DNA of 64,000 nt from Deltaproteobacteria bacterium (GCA_007693595.1 REDI01000089.1:62001-126000), one strand, 5' to 3'; shown: positions 24,218 to 33,253, counted from the first letter of the stretch. Made by a program: numbers and translations. Notes: a model not told the origin generated them from the sequence alone.

Positions 24218-25578
24218 CAGACCTCCTTGACGAAGCGGAACAGTTCGTTGCTCAGGCGAATGCCGTTCGAGGCCAGTCGATCCGTGAACTTGGGTCGAAC
24301 TCCTGTCGCCCTGAACCGTCCGCGCACCTTGCCCTGGCCGTCAACGCCCGTCTGTTCGAAGACGAAGATGTCTTGGGTGGTGATGATCGAGCCCTCCATG
24401 CCGGTGACTTCGGTGATCGACATGATCCGTCGCGAGCCGTCGGGCAGGCGAGACTGCTGGATGATGAGGTCGAGCGCCCGCGCCGTGGTCTCGCGGATGG
24501 CCTTGTCGCCCATGTTCGGCATGCCGATGCCGACCATGGTCTCGAAACGGGCGAGGGCGTCGCGGGCGGAGTTCGCGTGCACGGTAGCCAGGGAGCCGTC
24601 GTGCCCCGTATTCATGGCCTGGAGCATGTCGATGGCCTCGCCTCCGCGGATCTCGCCGAGGATGATGCGGTCCGGGCGCATCCGCAAGCAGTTCTTGACC
24701 AGCTCGCGCTGGGTGACCTCGCCGCGCCCCTCGATGTTCGGCGGGCGGGTCTCGAGGCGCACGACGTGAGACTGCTGGAGCTGGAGCTCGGCGGAGTCCT
24801 CGATGGTGATGATGCGCTCGCCTTCGGGAATGAAGGAGGAGAGCACGTTGAGCAGGGTGGTCTTGCCCGAGCCGGTGCCTCCGCTGATGATGATGTTCAG
24901 CTTGGAGCGAACCGCGCCTCGGAGCAGCTCGAGCATGGGGCGCGGAACGGAGCCGAAGGCGACCAGGTCCTCGGAGGTGATCGGGACGGTGCCGAAGCGC
25001 CGAATCGAGACGCAGGCGCCATCGAGGGCGAGGGGCGGGATGATCGCGTTGAAGCGCGAGCCGTCTTGCATGCGGGCGTCGACCATGGGCGTGGTCTCGT
25101 CGACGCGACGACCGACCGCCGAGACGATCCGGTCGATGATCTGCATAAGGTGGTTCTGGTCGTTGAACACCACGTTGGTCTTGCTGAGCTTGCCCTTGCG
25201 CTCGACGAAGACGGTGTAAGGGCCGTTGATCATGATGTCGCTGACTTCAGGGTCGCGAAGGAGCGGCTCCAGGGGCCCGAGGCCCAAGATGTTGTCGAGG
25301 ATCTCTTCGACCAGTCGCTCTCGCTCGAGCCGGTTGAGCGGAAGATTTCGGGCTTCAACCCGCTCCGTCAGCGTCACGCGAAGCCGCTGCGCCAGCTCCT
25401 CGCGGGGGGTGTTGCCGACCTGTTCGAAGTCCATGGACTCGAGGAGCTCGTTGTGCAGGTCATGCTTGTGTCGCTCAAACTCAGCGCTGCTCGTGCCGCC
25501 TGAACCGCGGCCTGCGCCAGGGCGCCCACCCCTACCTTGTGCGCCGCGCACCCTGTCGATCAGTCGCGAGCCACCCAT
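24217..25578 (-). CDS. tadA: Tad pilus assembly/secretion ATPase TadA (CpaF)
   Basis: The 453-residue ATPase powers Flp pilus extension. The N-terminal 40 residues are Gly/Arg-rich and probably disordered. The catalytic part shows Walker A in ISGGTGSGKTTLLN, the Asp box ITIEDSAEL, the Walker B region RPDRIILGEIRGGEA and the His box MNTGHDGSLATVHANS. All are intact and typical of CpaF. It lies between tadZ and tadB. Confidence 0.96.
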   Translation of the reverse strand: MGGSRLIDRVRGAQGRGGRPGAGRGSGGTSSAEFERHKHDLHNELLESMDFEQVGNTPREELAQRLRVTLTERVEARNLPLNRLERERLVEEILDNILGLGPLEPLLRDPEVSDIMINGPYTVFVERKGKLSKTNVVFNDQNHLMQIIDRIVSAVGRRVDETTPMVDARMQDGSRFNAIIPPLALDGACVSIRRFGTVPITSEDLVAFGSVPRPMLELLRGAVRSKLNIIISGGTGSGKTTLLNVLSSFIPEGERIITIEDSAELQLQQSHVVRLETRPPNIEGRGEVTQRELVKNCLRMRPDRIILGEIRGGEAIDMLQAMNTGHDGSLATVHANSARDALARFETMVGIGMPNMGDKAIRETTARALDLIIQQSRLPDGSRRIMSITEVTGMEGSIITTQDIFVFEQTGVDGQGKVRGRFRATGVRPKFTDRLASNGIRLSNELFRFVKEV

Positions 25579-25584
25579 AGCTTA

Positions 25585-26778
25585 TTACCCCCTTCCAAAT
25601 AGCCCAAAGAGAAAGCTGCCAGACTGGGCCGCCTTCTCCTCGGCCGGTTCTTCACCGTCGTCGGTCAGAATACTGAGAAGCCCAGAGATGTCCTTAGACA
25701 CTTGTGACTTTCGGTTGGTGTCCCGCACCAGCTTGCCCTCATCGAGGGCCTGACCGATGACGACGGGGTCATCGGAGATGGTGGCTGCGATCGGGAGCCC
25801 GAGGTTGGCCTGGATGTCCTTGGTCGAGACGTAGGCGTCGCGATGGTGGCGGTTGACAACGAGCCGTAGGCGGTCGGCCTCGACGCCGAGACCACTCAGG
25901 TGGCGGATGCGACGGAAGGCGTCCCGGACCGAGATCACCGTGGGTTCCGTGACCAGCACGATCAGATCAGACACGCTGATGGCGAGGGTCGTCGCGTCGT
26001 CGATATGGGGGCCGCAGTCGATGACCACGTACTGGTAGGCGCGGGCCGCGACGTTGATGACCGCGTAGATGTCGTCTGGGGTATACTCGACCTTCATCCC
26101 AGGGTCACCGGGCTGGGCGAGCACATGGAGCTTGCTGCTGTGGATCACTGCGGCGCTCACCAAGAGGCGCTCGTCGAGGCGGCTCGACCTGGAGAGCAGG
26201 CTCGTGATGTCCTCGGTGGGCTGCAGGTTGAGGACGGAGGTGAGGTCGCCCATGCTCATGTCGAGGTCGATCGCGAGGACCTTGTTGAGACCTGCGAGCT
26301 CCGCCCCGGCGTTGGCGGTGAGCATGCTGGTTCCGACCCCGCCCTTGGCACCCACGAACGAGATCACTAAGCCCGCGTCTTCGTCGGACTCCATGGTGTA
26401 CGCGGCATCGTGCACGACCTGCCGCAGGCGGGGTAGGTCACTCGGAAGCACGACGAACTCTTTGTAGCCAACGCGCATGGCGGCCAGGATGGTCTCGGCC
26501 TGACTCGTGTCAGACAGCGCGACCAGGACGCACTCGGGGCGCTCGCGAAGGAGCGCGGGGGCGATGGCGAGGGGGGCTTCGCTCCCCTGAGAGAAGCTCA
26601 CGATGACCAGCTCGGGCTGCGCGCGCTCCACCGCGGAGACGGCGTCTCCAAAGCCCACCGGGTTGGAAGGCAGAGCGGCCTCGCCGACCAAGGACTCGCG
26701 GATCTGTCCCATCTCGTCGCGGGTTAAGCCCACAAGCACGATGGAAGCGGCGGATGAGCCGTGTCCTAGAGTTCTCAA
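25585..26778 (-). CDS. tadZ: Tad localisation protein TadZ/CpaE (MinD-like ATPase)
   Basis: The 397-residue protein has an atypical receiver-like N-terminal domain (about 15-125), followed by a ParA/MinD-type ATPase with the deviant P-loop FVGAKGGVGTSMLTANAG, the switch segment VLAIDLDMSMGDLTSVL and the YVVIDCGPH motif. In other bacteria such proteins place the Tad apparatus at the pole. The TTG start has GGAGG 6 nt upstream. It is followed at 6 bp by tadA. Confidence 0.93.
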   Translation of the reverse strand: MRTLGHGSSAASIVLVGLTRDEMGQIRESLVGEAALPSNPVGFGDAVSAVERAQPELVIVSFSQGSEAPLAIAPALLRERPECVLVALSDTSQAETILAAMRVGYKEFVVLPSDLPRLRQVVHDAAYTMESDEDAGLVISFVGAKGGVGTSMLTANAGAELAGLNKVLAIDLDMSMGDLTSVLNLQPTEDITSLLSRSSRLDERLLVSAAVIHSSKLHVLAQPGDPGMKVEYTPDDIYAVINVAARAYQYVVIDCGPHIDDATTLAISVSDLIVLVTEPTVISVRDAFRRIRHLSGLGVEADRLRLVVNRHHRDAYVSTKDIQANLGLPIAATISDDPVVIGQALDEGKLVRDTNRKSQVSKDISGLLSILTDDGEEPAEEKAAQSGSFLFGLFGRG

Positions 26779-26788
26779 AGGGTGCCTC

Positions 26789-28144
26789 CTAGCGCTGCAG
26801 GCCGATGGCGCCAGCAGGCTCAGCGGTGCGGGAGCCCGGCCGACGGTCGAGGCCGAGCAGGAAGAACTGCAGATCGCTGGTGTTGTTGTCTTCGGTGGTG
26901 CCGGGGGCGGCGGGGACCTCGCCGGGGCTCATGGGTCGCACGAGTCGAGGCGTGACAAAGATCACCAGCTCTCGTTCCGATCGGCGATGGCGCAGGTAGC
27001 GGAAGAGGCTGCCGACGATGGGGATGTCACCGAGCAGCGGCACCTGGGAGCGCTGGAACTCGGTGGTCTCCTCGAGCAGACCGGACATGGCGAAGGTCAT
27101 CCCGGAGCCCAACCGCACATGGCTACGAGACTTTCTAGAGATAAAGCCGGGGATCTCGAGGCCCGTGATGCGGGAGGTCGTGGAGAAGTCGATCTGCGAG
27201 ACCTCGACGTAGACCTGCATGTCGATGACGTCGCCCGCGAGCACAGTCGGGAGGAAGGAGAGGCGGATACCGTACTCCTTGAACTCGATCATGACCATGC
27301 CTTGCATGCCTGGAGCGGGGACCGGGATCTCGCCGCCGGAGAGGAACTCGGCTTGCTGGCCGGAGAGGACCACCGCGGTGGGCCGGGCCAGGGTCTTTAC
27401 TAAGCGGTAGTCATCGAGGATACTCATCACAGCGGAGATGTCGAAGGGTCGCGAGATCAGCCCACCCAGCTCGAAGCCACCCGGAAAGGCGGCCCGGGTC
27501 TGGGTTACGTCGAGCGCTACGTCCGTCATACGCAGGATGGTACCCGGGGAGATGATGCCCGCTGTCGCTTGGGGGTGATCGAAGATCAGGTTGAAGCCGA
27601 TCTCGCGTAGCCCGGTTCGCGAGGTCTCTGCGAAGAGCACCTCAAGCTGGACCTGGTGATCGCCCCGGACGGTCATGAGGTTGACGAAGTCGGGGTCGAA
27701 GACCGAGGCGATCAGCGCGATCTGCTCCAGGGTGTCGAGGTCATCGACCGGGCCCTGGAGTACGATGTTCTCGCCCAGAGGGTAGACCCGAGGAGGCTCC
27801 CCTTCGACGATGGCGTCGATCCGCCGGATCAGGTCGGAGAGGTCTCGGTGGACTACGATCTCGAAGACCTGGGGTCGCCCACCCCCTTCCATCGTGATGA
27901 CGAGGTCGGTGCTCCCGACCGCGATCCCTTGGATCTGATAGCGGTTGCTCGAGCCGAGTGGCTGGATTCGGGCGACGGCTGGATCGGTGATGGCGATGGC
28001 GTTGACACGCCCGGGTAGTTCTTTGACCCGACTTTTCCCGACTTCGATATCAATGAGTTCGTCTTGGGCGAAGCTGGTACTGATGCATGTGAGTAGAGCT
28101 GTGAGCACGATCAGCAGGCGTCGCAACGAAGTGACGGTCAGCAT
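26789..28144 (-). CDS. rcpA: Tad outer-membrane secretin RcpA (CpaC)
   Basis: The 451-residue secretin starts with a signal peptide. An N-terminal BON/T2SS-type domain (about 30-110, DIEVGKSRVKELPGRVNAIA) is followed by the N1 region and by the secretin core (about 230-410), with VVLSGQQAEFLSGGEIPVP and the VPLLGDIPIVGSLFR motif that precedes the last strand. It forms the outer-membrane channel for the Flp pilus. AGAGG lies before the ATG. Confidence 0.95.
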   Translation of the reverse strand: MLTVTSLRRLLIVLTALLTCISTSFAQDELIDIEVGKSRVKELPGRVNAIAITDPAVARIQPLGSSNRYQIQGIAVGSTDLVITMEGGGRPQVFEIVVHRDLSDLIRRIDAIVEGEPPRVYPLGENIVLQGPVDDLDTLEQIALIASVFDPDFVNLMTVRGDHQVQLEVLFAETSRTGLREIGFNLIFDHPQATAGIISPGTILRMTDVALDVTQTRAAFPGGFELGGLISRPFDISAVMSILDDYRLVKTLARPTAVVLSGQQAEFLSGGEIPVPAPGMQGMVMIEFKEYGIRLSFLPTVLAGDVIDMQVYVEVSQIDFSTTSRITGLEIPGFISRKSRSHVRLGSGMTFAMSGLLEETTEFQRSQVPLLGDIPIVGSLFRYLRHRRSERELVIFVTPRLVRPMSPGEVPAAPGTTEDNNTSDLQFFLLGLDRRPGSRTAEPAGAIGLQR

Positions 28145-28174
28145 GGATAGCCTCTGGTTGGTGGGCTGAGCAGA

Positions 28175-29107
28175 CTAGTCGTCGGACTGCTCTTCGACGG
28201 TCCGTACACTACCACCTTCGATGATCGTTGTCTGGTGGATGTCGGGAGCAGTCGGGGAAGGAGCGGTTTGTGGCCGCGCCTTGCCGCGTGTGGTCGGAGC
28301 TGGGCTGGGCTTGGCGAGCTCAGCCATCGTGCGGCGCTGATGCTTGGCACCGATGAAGGTGTCGGCGGACACTTGGTTTGTGTCTTGTTTCGTCGCGTCG
28401 ATGTGATTGCGCAGCGTGAACGTGATGCTACCTGTCTGCATGGCGTGGGTTACTAGCTGTGCTTCGGCGGGCATGAGCGCCAGAGTGATCGAGGGGGAGG
28501 TCTGTCCGTCAGTGCCCTCGTTGGCCGAGAGGAGGTTGTCGATGGCGAGCACGCGCTTGGACTGGAGCAAGGTGGTGGTCCGCAGACCTGGGGTGAGGCT
28601 CTCGAGCCCGCGCTGCGCCGACTTCTGGACCTGCCCGGTGAAGAGGATGTCGACGTAGTCTCCAGGGGTGATGAAACCAGCCACGCCGCTCGCGCCCGAG
28701 ATGTCCATCTGCAGGGCTCGCTGACCTTCGGGGATGAGGGCGTTGAGGCCTGTTCCAGACTCGGGGGGAGCCAAGCGCTCGCGCCGGACCGGTTCGCCCT
28801 CGAGGGCTCGCTCTTGCAAGACCAGCCCGATGACCGCGTCGGGTTCGCTAACCATCGTATCGAGAAAAAACATTCGGGGTACCGTGACGATCTCCAAATG
28901 TTCTTCCGTCAAGGTGGCTCCTTGGGGAACACTTCGGGCGGCCACGACGACGTCGACGAGCTCTTGCTTTCGCGAGAGGTTCTGCTTGACGACTCGGGTC
29001 TCGAGCGAGCTGAAGAAGAGGGAGAGGACCACCGTGGCCACGACGGCGAATCCAACGGCGAGCAACATGAACACAAGGGCTAGCGTGCGTCGGCGAGGGG
29101 AAGCCAC
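28175..29107 (-). CDS. rcpC: Tad periplasmic pilus protein RcpC (CpaB)
   Basis: The 310-residue protein has an N-terminal membrane helix (about 8-30) and an SAF domain (about 45-110, VVVAARSVPQGATLTEEHLEIV), followed by the RcpC/CpaB C-terminal region with the GYxxVxxxFTG-like GDYVDILFTG and MPAEAQLVTHA segments. A long tail after residue 255 is Thr/Pro-rich. It starts at a GTG with GGAG upstream. RcpC interacts with the secretin and is needed for outer-membrane passage. Confidence 0.9.
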   Translation of the reverse strand: MASPRRRTLALVFMLLAVGFAVVATVVLSLFFSSLETRVVKQNLSRKQELVDVVVAARSVPQGATLTEEHLEIVTVPRMFFLDTMVSEPDAVIGLVLQERALEGEPVRRERLAPPESGTGLNALIPEGQRALQMDISGASGVAGFITPGDYVDILFTGQVQKSAQRGLESLTPGLRTTTLLQSKRVLAIDNLLSANEGTDGQTSPSITLALMPAEAQLVTHAMQTGSITFTLRNHIDATKQDTNQVSADTFIGAKHQRRTMAELAKPSPAPTTRGKARPQTAPSPTAPDIHQTTIIEGGSVRTVEEQSDD

Positions 29108-29202
29108 GGTCGATCTCCAGAGCGAGCTGGGGGGAGCACGGAGTATAGCATGCGCACTTGAACGGGTGTCATCTGCTCTCAGAATCAGGGGCTTAAAGAG
29201 AA

Positions 29203-29233
29203 GGAGCTGACCTCGAACGAGAGAGCCAGCTCC
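29203..29233 (-). terminator. Terminator/attenuator between flp and rcpC
   Basis: On the minus strand GGAGCTG and CAGCTCC (arms at 29227-29233 and 29203-29209) form a 7-bp stem with a 17-nt loop, followed by TTCTCTTTAAG. It lies 41 nt past the flp stop and 96 nt before the rcpC start. A further inverted repeat (AAGGC/GCCTT) lies nearer the flp stop. It should allow high pilin mRNA with limited read-through into the assembly genes. Confidence 0.6.
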
Positions 29234-29273
29234 GACTTAGGGCAAGGCGACTTGCGTCGAGCCTTGCTTGAAC

Positions 29274-29435
29274 TCAGCTACCAGTGGTCGCGGTCGCGAT
29301 CTTCTGGAAGGCGTTCGAGAGGTTGGTACCGATGAGGGTGACCGCGCCGATAATGACAACGGCGATGAGAGCGGCAATGAGACCGTACTCGATCGCGGTC
29401 GCTCCTTCTTCGTCTTGGATAAACTTGGTGATCAT
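29274..29435 (-). CDS. flp: Flp-type pilin
   Basis: The 53-residue prepilin has the Flp signature: a short charged leader MITKFIQDEEG, cleavage after Gly11, then ATAIEYGLIAALIAVVIIGA with Glu at mature position 5 and the following Tyr, and a short Thr/Ser-rich tail. It polymerises into the Tad pilus used for adhesion and surface motility. The ATG at 29435 is taken because GGAG is 6 nt upstream; upstream in-frame starts lie in the leader. The prepilin peptidase (TadV) is not in this window. It is the first gene of the locus, with about 300 bp of non-coding DNA upstream. Confidence 0.95.
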   Translation of the reverse strand: MITKFIQDEEGATAIEYGLIAALIAVVIIGAVTLIGTNLSNAFQKIATATTGS

Positions 29436-29743
29436 GAGGGACTCCATGTCCGGGGGGTTGGCTGGGGAAGGCGGCCGACGCTCTCGCCGAGTCGCATCCT
29501 CACTATGCCTCGACGTGTGACGAACATCAACACCCAATCGAAGAAAAATTTTCTACAAGCTCTTTGTGCATGCTGTCCAAGTGATTTTTCCAGAAATCTT
29601 CCGTCCGCCTTACACCCTGTGTGGTTCTTCACACCAGCTGATCTGAGCTCAGAGTTTCTCAACCATCTTCCGTGTGAACCACGCTGCGCCAACGTGCTCC
29701 GATGAGCCACAGCACAGGTCGACTCCGCGTAACTCAGGCTCCC
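29436..29743 (-). promoter_or_regulatory. Upstream region of flp with repeated GTGTGAA/CCAC motifs
   Basis: This 308-bp non-coding stretch is AT-richer than its surroundings. It has a 17-bp imperfect palindrome, GTGTGGTTCTTCACACC (29619-29635), and an inverted, shortened relative GTGTGAACCAC (29672-29682). It also has a perfect 12-bp palindrome TCTGAGCTCAGA (29642-29653) and two copies of ATCTTCCGT (29595 and 29665 area). These are likely control sites for flp, possibly for the NtrC-like regulator. No clear sigma54 -24/-12 promoter was seen. Confidence 0.45.
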
Positions 29744-30580
29744 TCACCCGGTCTGCGCCAGGATCCACTCGTTGGCCTGGCGATGGGCAGCTTCATGCTC
29801 TTTCAGGGTTCTCTCGGTCAGCTCCTTCTCCGAAGCGAGCGCGTCGTTCAAGGCTTGGAGCACCTCGAGCGCGTGTCCGATCGTTGCGCGGTCGAGCGCT
29901 TGGGGGTCGAGCTCTGGAACGCGCAGAGGCCCGAGGTCGAGCCCGAGCACCAGAGCCGTTGAGCCTACCAAGTCATCGAGCGCCGTGATCTTTCCGCACA
30001 GGATCTCAAGCGGGCCGACATCGGACCCGTCGGTTCGCTCAAAGGCGTTCTGCATGTCGGGAAGGAAGGAAGCCAGCCCTTCATGGCACGGGCGTAGCAG
30101 CCCCAGGCGATAGCGCTGGTCTGCGATCTTGACCGCGAGGTCCTGGCGGAGCGCGTTCCGCTCGTCGATCTGAGCCATGATGTCAGCGAACTCGGGCTTG
30201 ATCAGGTGGTGGTGTTGTGCATGCTGCAGGCGGTGAACCTCGGAAGAGCGCAGCTCGAGCTTCGCCGCGATCGGGCCGAGCATCTGCTGGAGCGATTGAA
30301 GTTGTTGGATGCGCGCGTGCAGTCGCTCGGCGTCTGGGGCGCCCTCGCGGGGCGCGGCCTCGTGAAGGGCGCGGAGGTGAGGGAAGCGATCGATGGCGCG
30401 CTCCACGAGATCAGTTCCCGGGAGGACCGGATCGAGTGCGATCCCGCCGGTGAGGTAGTGCTTGAACATCGACAGCGAGGTGAGGGCCCCGCCCGCCTCA
30501 AGGTGGAATTTTGCCGCGTCGGCCGCTTCTTCGGCCAGGCGACGGGCTTCGCTGACCTCTTCGTACATCGGCAACTTCAT
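29744..30580 (-). CDS. Predicted coiled-coil cytoplasmic protein
   Basis: The 278-residue protein starts at an ATG with AAGGAG 6 nt upstream. The sequence is almost all helical with long charged heptads (EEVSEARRLAEEAADAAKFH and the RIQQLQSLQQML segment), no signal peptide, no Cys-metal sites and no catalytic motif. It resembles the cytoplasmic coiled-coil proteins of unknown function seen in myxobacteria. It follows the acyl-CoA ligase gene at 70 bp on the same strand and may be co-transcribed. Confidence 0.7.
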   Translation of the reverse strand: MKLPMYEEVSEARRLAEEAADAAKFHLEAGGALTSLSMFKHYLTGGIALDPVLPGTDLVERAIDRFPHLRALHEAAPREGAPDAERLHARIQQLQSLQQMLGPIAAKLELRSSEVHRLQHAQHHHLIKPEFADIMAQIDERNALRQDLAVKIADQRYRLGLLRPCHEGLASFLPDMQNAFERTDGSDVGPLEILCGKITALDDLVGSTALVLGLDLGPLRVPELDPQALDRATIGHALEVLQALNDALASEKELTERTLKEHEAAHRQANEWILAQTG

Positions 30581-30650
30581 TGGAGACTCCTTGCGAACGA
30601 GGCCCAAGGTTATCGCGTTCGGCCCGTGGGTGCCTGCAGCGCGGGCAAGC

Positions 30651-32123
30651 TCAAGGTTCCGCCCCGGACCAAGTGGCGCGGAGCCGATGCTTCTGGACCT
30701 TACCCAGGGCGTTGCGAGGGAAGTCTGAGACGGCATGATATTCCTTGGGGCACTTGTACCCAGCGAGCCGTTCTCGCAGCCAGGGCCTCAGCTCGTCCAG
30801 GTCCACCTCAGCCGATGGTACGACCGCGGCCACGACGCGCTCCCCCAAGTCTGCGTCCTCGAGGCCGAAGACGGCAGCATCGAGAACGGCGGGGTGGTCC
30901 CTGAGGACCGACTCGACCTCCAGGGGGTAGACGTTCATGCCCCCGCTGAGGATCATCTCGCCCATGCGGCCGACGATACGTAGGTACCCATCGTCGCTTT
31001 TGGCAGCGAGGTCGCCCGTGTGCATCCAGCCGCCCCGCAGGGCCTCAGCGCTCTGATGAGGACGGTTGAGGTATCCGTCGAAGACGCTGGGGCCGGCGAT
31101 GAGGAGCTGACCGACGCGCCCGTCGGGGAGCTGGCGGCCCTGGTTGTCGACCACCTTGGCGCGAACCTCGGGCAAGGGAAGGCCCACGGTTCCCGGGCGA
31201 CGTTCGCCGTGCAGGGGGTTCGAGAGTACGATGCCGATCTCGCTCATGCCGTATCGTTCCAGGATGCGATGACCGAACCGACGCTCGAAGGCTTCGTGAT
31301 CCCGCGCGGACAAGGGGGCTGAGCCGGAGGTGAACAGCCGCATCGAGCTCAGGTCGAAGGCGGCCGCGGAAGGGAGCTGGAGGAGTCGGGCGTAGAAGGT
31401 AGGCACACCCATGAAGACCGTCATCTGCTCCTCGGCGATGACCTGGAGCACTCGCTCAGGTTCGAAGCGCGAGAGCCATCGGGTGAAGGCGCCGGCCATC
31501 AAGGCCTGAAACTGGGCGACGAAGAGCCCGTGTACGTGGAAGAGGGGCAGGGTGTGCAGCAGTCGGTCGTGGATCGAGAAGCCCCAGCTTTGGTACAGCC
31601 CTGTCACGGTGGCTTCGATGTGCCGGTGCTTGAGGAGCGCGCCTTTGGGGCGGCCGGTCGTTCCCGAGGTGTAGAGCAGCACCGCCGCCGTCTCCTCCGA
31701 GATGCCATCGATGGGAAGGGCTGGTGCGGCGGCTCGCAGCGCCTCGGGGATCTCTGCGCTCGAGGCCAAGCGCGGCACACCCGGATCCCCTTGGAGCTCC
31801 GCGAGGCGCGCGGGCAAGAGGATCGCGAGCGAAGGCGAGGCGTCCTCGAGCATGTAGCGGAGCTCGTGCGCGCGATAGTCCGGGTTGAGGGGTAAGGTGC
31901 AGACCCCGCGGGTCAGCGCGGCGAGCTGAAGCTCTAAGAAGGCGAGGCTGCGTGGCATCTGCAGGGCCAAGATCTGTCCCGGTCCGAGGCCCTGCTCGTC
32001 GAGCCAGCCCGCCGCCTTCTGGATGCGCATCCGAAGATCTCCGTAGGTCAGGATCTCTCGATCGGTCTGGATCGCGGGCCGGTGATCCTGCCAGCGGGCG
32101 CTGAGTGCAGGGAACAGCGACAT
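30651..32123 (-). CDS. Acyl-CoA synthetase, malonyl-CoA-synthetase-like (MatB group)
   Basis: This 490-residue ANL-family enzyme shows the phosphate loop YTSGTTGRPKGA, the HVHGLFVA segment (MatB has HTHGLFVA), the VPTFYARLL segment, the ERYGMSE motif, the D in GWMHTGDLA and the GGMNVYPLEVE hinge, and a C-terminal Lys in GKVQKHRLR. The overall pattern suggests malonate or methylmalonate activation rather than fatty acid activation, though this is inferred from motif likeness. The ATG at 32123 has GGAGG 6 nt upstream. It diverges from the lipoprotein gene at 32216. Confidence 0.85.
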   Translation of the reverse strand: MSLFPALSARWQDHRPAIQTDREILTYGDLRMRIQKAAGWLDEQGLGPGQILALQMPRSLAFLELQLAALTRGVCTLPLNPDYRAHELRYMLEDASPSLAILLPARLAELQGDPGVPRLASSAEIPEALRAAAPALPIDGISEETAAVLLYTSGTTGRPKGALLKHRHIEATVTGLYQSWGFSIHDRLLHTLPLFHVHGLFVAQFQALMAGAFTRWLSRFEPERVLQVIAEEQMTVFMGVPTFYARLLQLPSAAAFDLSSMRLFTSGSAPLSARDHEAFERRFGHRILERYGMSEIGIVLSNPLHGERRPGTVGLPLPEVRAKVVDNQGRQLPDGRVGQLLIAGPSVFDGYLNRPHQSAEALRGGWMHTGDLAAKSDDGYLRIVGRMGEMILSGGMNVYPLEVESVLRDHPAVLDAAVFGLEDADLGERVVAAVVPSAEVDLDELRPWLRERLAGYKCPKEYHAVSDFPRNALGKVQKHRLRATWSGAEP

Positions 32124-32165
32124 CGTGCACCTCCGAGCCGGGGGTGTATCAAGCTGTAGTCGTCC

Positions 32166-32194
32166 TTGTGAGGTGCGAGGCATGAGGCTACAGT
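32166..32194 (+). promoter_or_regulatory. Promoter of the 32216 lipoprotein gene
   Basis: TTGTGA (32166-32171) and TACAGT (32189-32194) with 17 bp between them, 21 bp before the ATG at 32216. Confidence 0.45.
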
Positions 32195-32215
32195 GCGAGC
32201 CGAGCAGGAGGCCGA

Positions 32216-32857
32216 ATGCGCAAGGTCTGGATCCCCATGGTCGCCACGTTGGCGGCGGCTTGTCAGCCCGACGATCCGACGATCGGCTACGTCATGGATG
32301 AGTACTTTCCCTTCGATGGCGAGGTTATCGGTTGGACTTTCGGCAACATGAACGAGAGCGTAGACTACCTTCTGCACCGCACGTTCGACCCCGACGACTC
32401 CGTCACGGTCGACGAGATCCGTCGGCACACCTTCACGACCTTCAAGGAGTGCTCCGAAGACGCGGTCGACTGTGAAGAAGGCTTCGTATGGGAGTACGTC
32501 ATCTCCGGTGGAGCAGGTCGTGGCGTCGCGCTGCACGCTTACGAGCGTCAAGGCGAAGCTCGGGTCGAGCTCGAACCACCGATCCGCCTCGCCAACCCGC
32601 GCATGGCGCCGGGCGAGACCTTGAACACCGCGAGCTCGGGGGGGCACGCTTGGACCTCGACCTTCGCTTCCGTCGAAGACTGCGAGCAGACGCTCGATGT
32701 GCAGTGGCGGTGCGCTAAGATCACTCTTCAGAGCGACCCTCCCGGTCATTGGCTCACCGGTGACTGGTACGGCCAGCCTGGCTATAACTTAGTTTCTTTC
32801 GAGCGAGCAGAGGATCCGGGCCGATGGCGATTGGTCGAGCTTCCCGTCCGGCCCTGA
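32216..32857 (+). CDS. Predicted lipoprotein, unknown function
   Basis: The 213-residue protein has a signal peptide and lipobox A-A-A-C (Cys16). The mature part is rich in aromatic and acidic residues and has four Cys in two pairs (the EDAVDCEEG and EDCEQTL regions), suggesting a disulphide-bonded beta domain. It is followed by an overlapping second lipoprotein gene (34 bp overlap) in another frame. Confidence 0.7.
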   Translation: MRKVWIPMVATLAAACQPDDPTIGYVMDEYFPFDGEVIGWTFGNMNESVDYLLHRTFDPDDSVTVDEIRRHTFTTFKECSEDAVDCEEGFVWEYVISGGAGRGVALHAYERQGEARVELEPPIRLANPRMAPGETLNTASSGGHAWTSTFASVEDCEQTLDVQWRCAKITLQSDPPGHWLTGDWYGQPGYNLVSFERAEDPGRWRLVELPVRP

Positions 32858-33237
32858 GCTGGCTCTGGTCTCTGTCACTTCTCGGGCTCGGGTGCGAGCC
32901 GGGAGCCAGCTTCGAGGTGATCGAGGTCATGCCGGCAGCCGGAGTCGTCGTGGCCGACGACGTTGAGCCTGAGCTGACCTTCTCTGAGCCCTTCGATCCT
33001 CAAACCTGCACCGCCCAGACGCTCTTCCTGGCCATGCTCGGACCCACGGGGCAAGCGGAGCAGCTCGAAGGGGTGGTGCTGCGCATCGAAGATGAGCAGA
33101 CCGTGGTGCTTCGTCCCGCGAGTCGGCTTCGCAAGGGGCGTTGGCGCATTGGGGTGCAGACGGGCCGGTTGGGGTGCCAGTCCCAGTGGGGCGAAGGGAT
33201 CGCACCCTTCGCTAGTGACTTTGTGGTGGGGGAGTAG
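32824..33237 (+). CDS. Lipoprotein with bacterial Ig-like (Big_5/SbsA-type) domain
   Basis: The 137-residue protein has a signal peptide ending in L-G-L-G-C. The mature 110 residues look like one Big_5-type domain: PAAGVVVADDVEPELTFSEP, then a VVLRPASRLRKGRWRI strand and a final DFVVGE. Such domains occur in surface and exoprotein linkers. It overlaps the preceding lipoprotein gene and is probably translated from the same mRNA. Confidence 0.65.
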   Translation: MAIGRASRPALSWLWSLSLLGLGCEPGASFEVIEVMPAAGVVVADDVEPELTFSEPFDPQTCTAQTLFLAMLGPTGQAEQLEGVVLRIEDEQTVVLRPASRLRKGRWRIGVQTGRLGCQSQWGEGIAPFASDFVVGE

Positions 33238-33253
33238 GCGCAGTTCGTTCGCG

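Noticed and set aside
24373-25503. Antisense open frame of 376 codons over tadA
   Set aside because: TadA is unmistakable on the other strand; the antisense protein has no known motif and a His/Asp/Gly-rich composition typical of shadow frames.
29436-29743. Sigma54 promoter for flp
   Set aside because: I looked for a GG-N10-GC (-24/-12) pair on the minus strand and did not find a convincing one, in line with the degenerate regulator.
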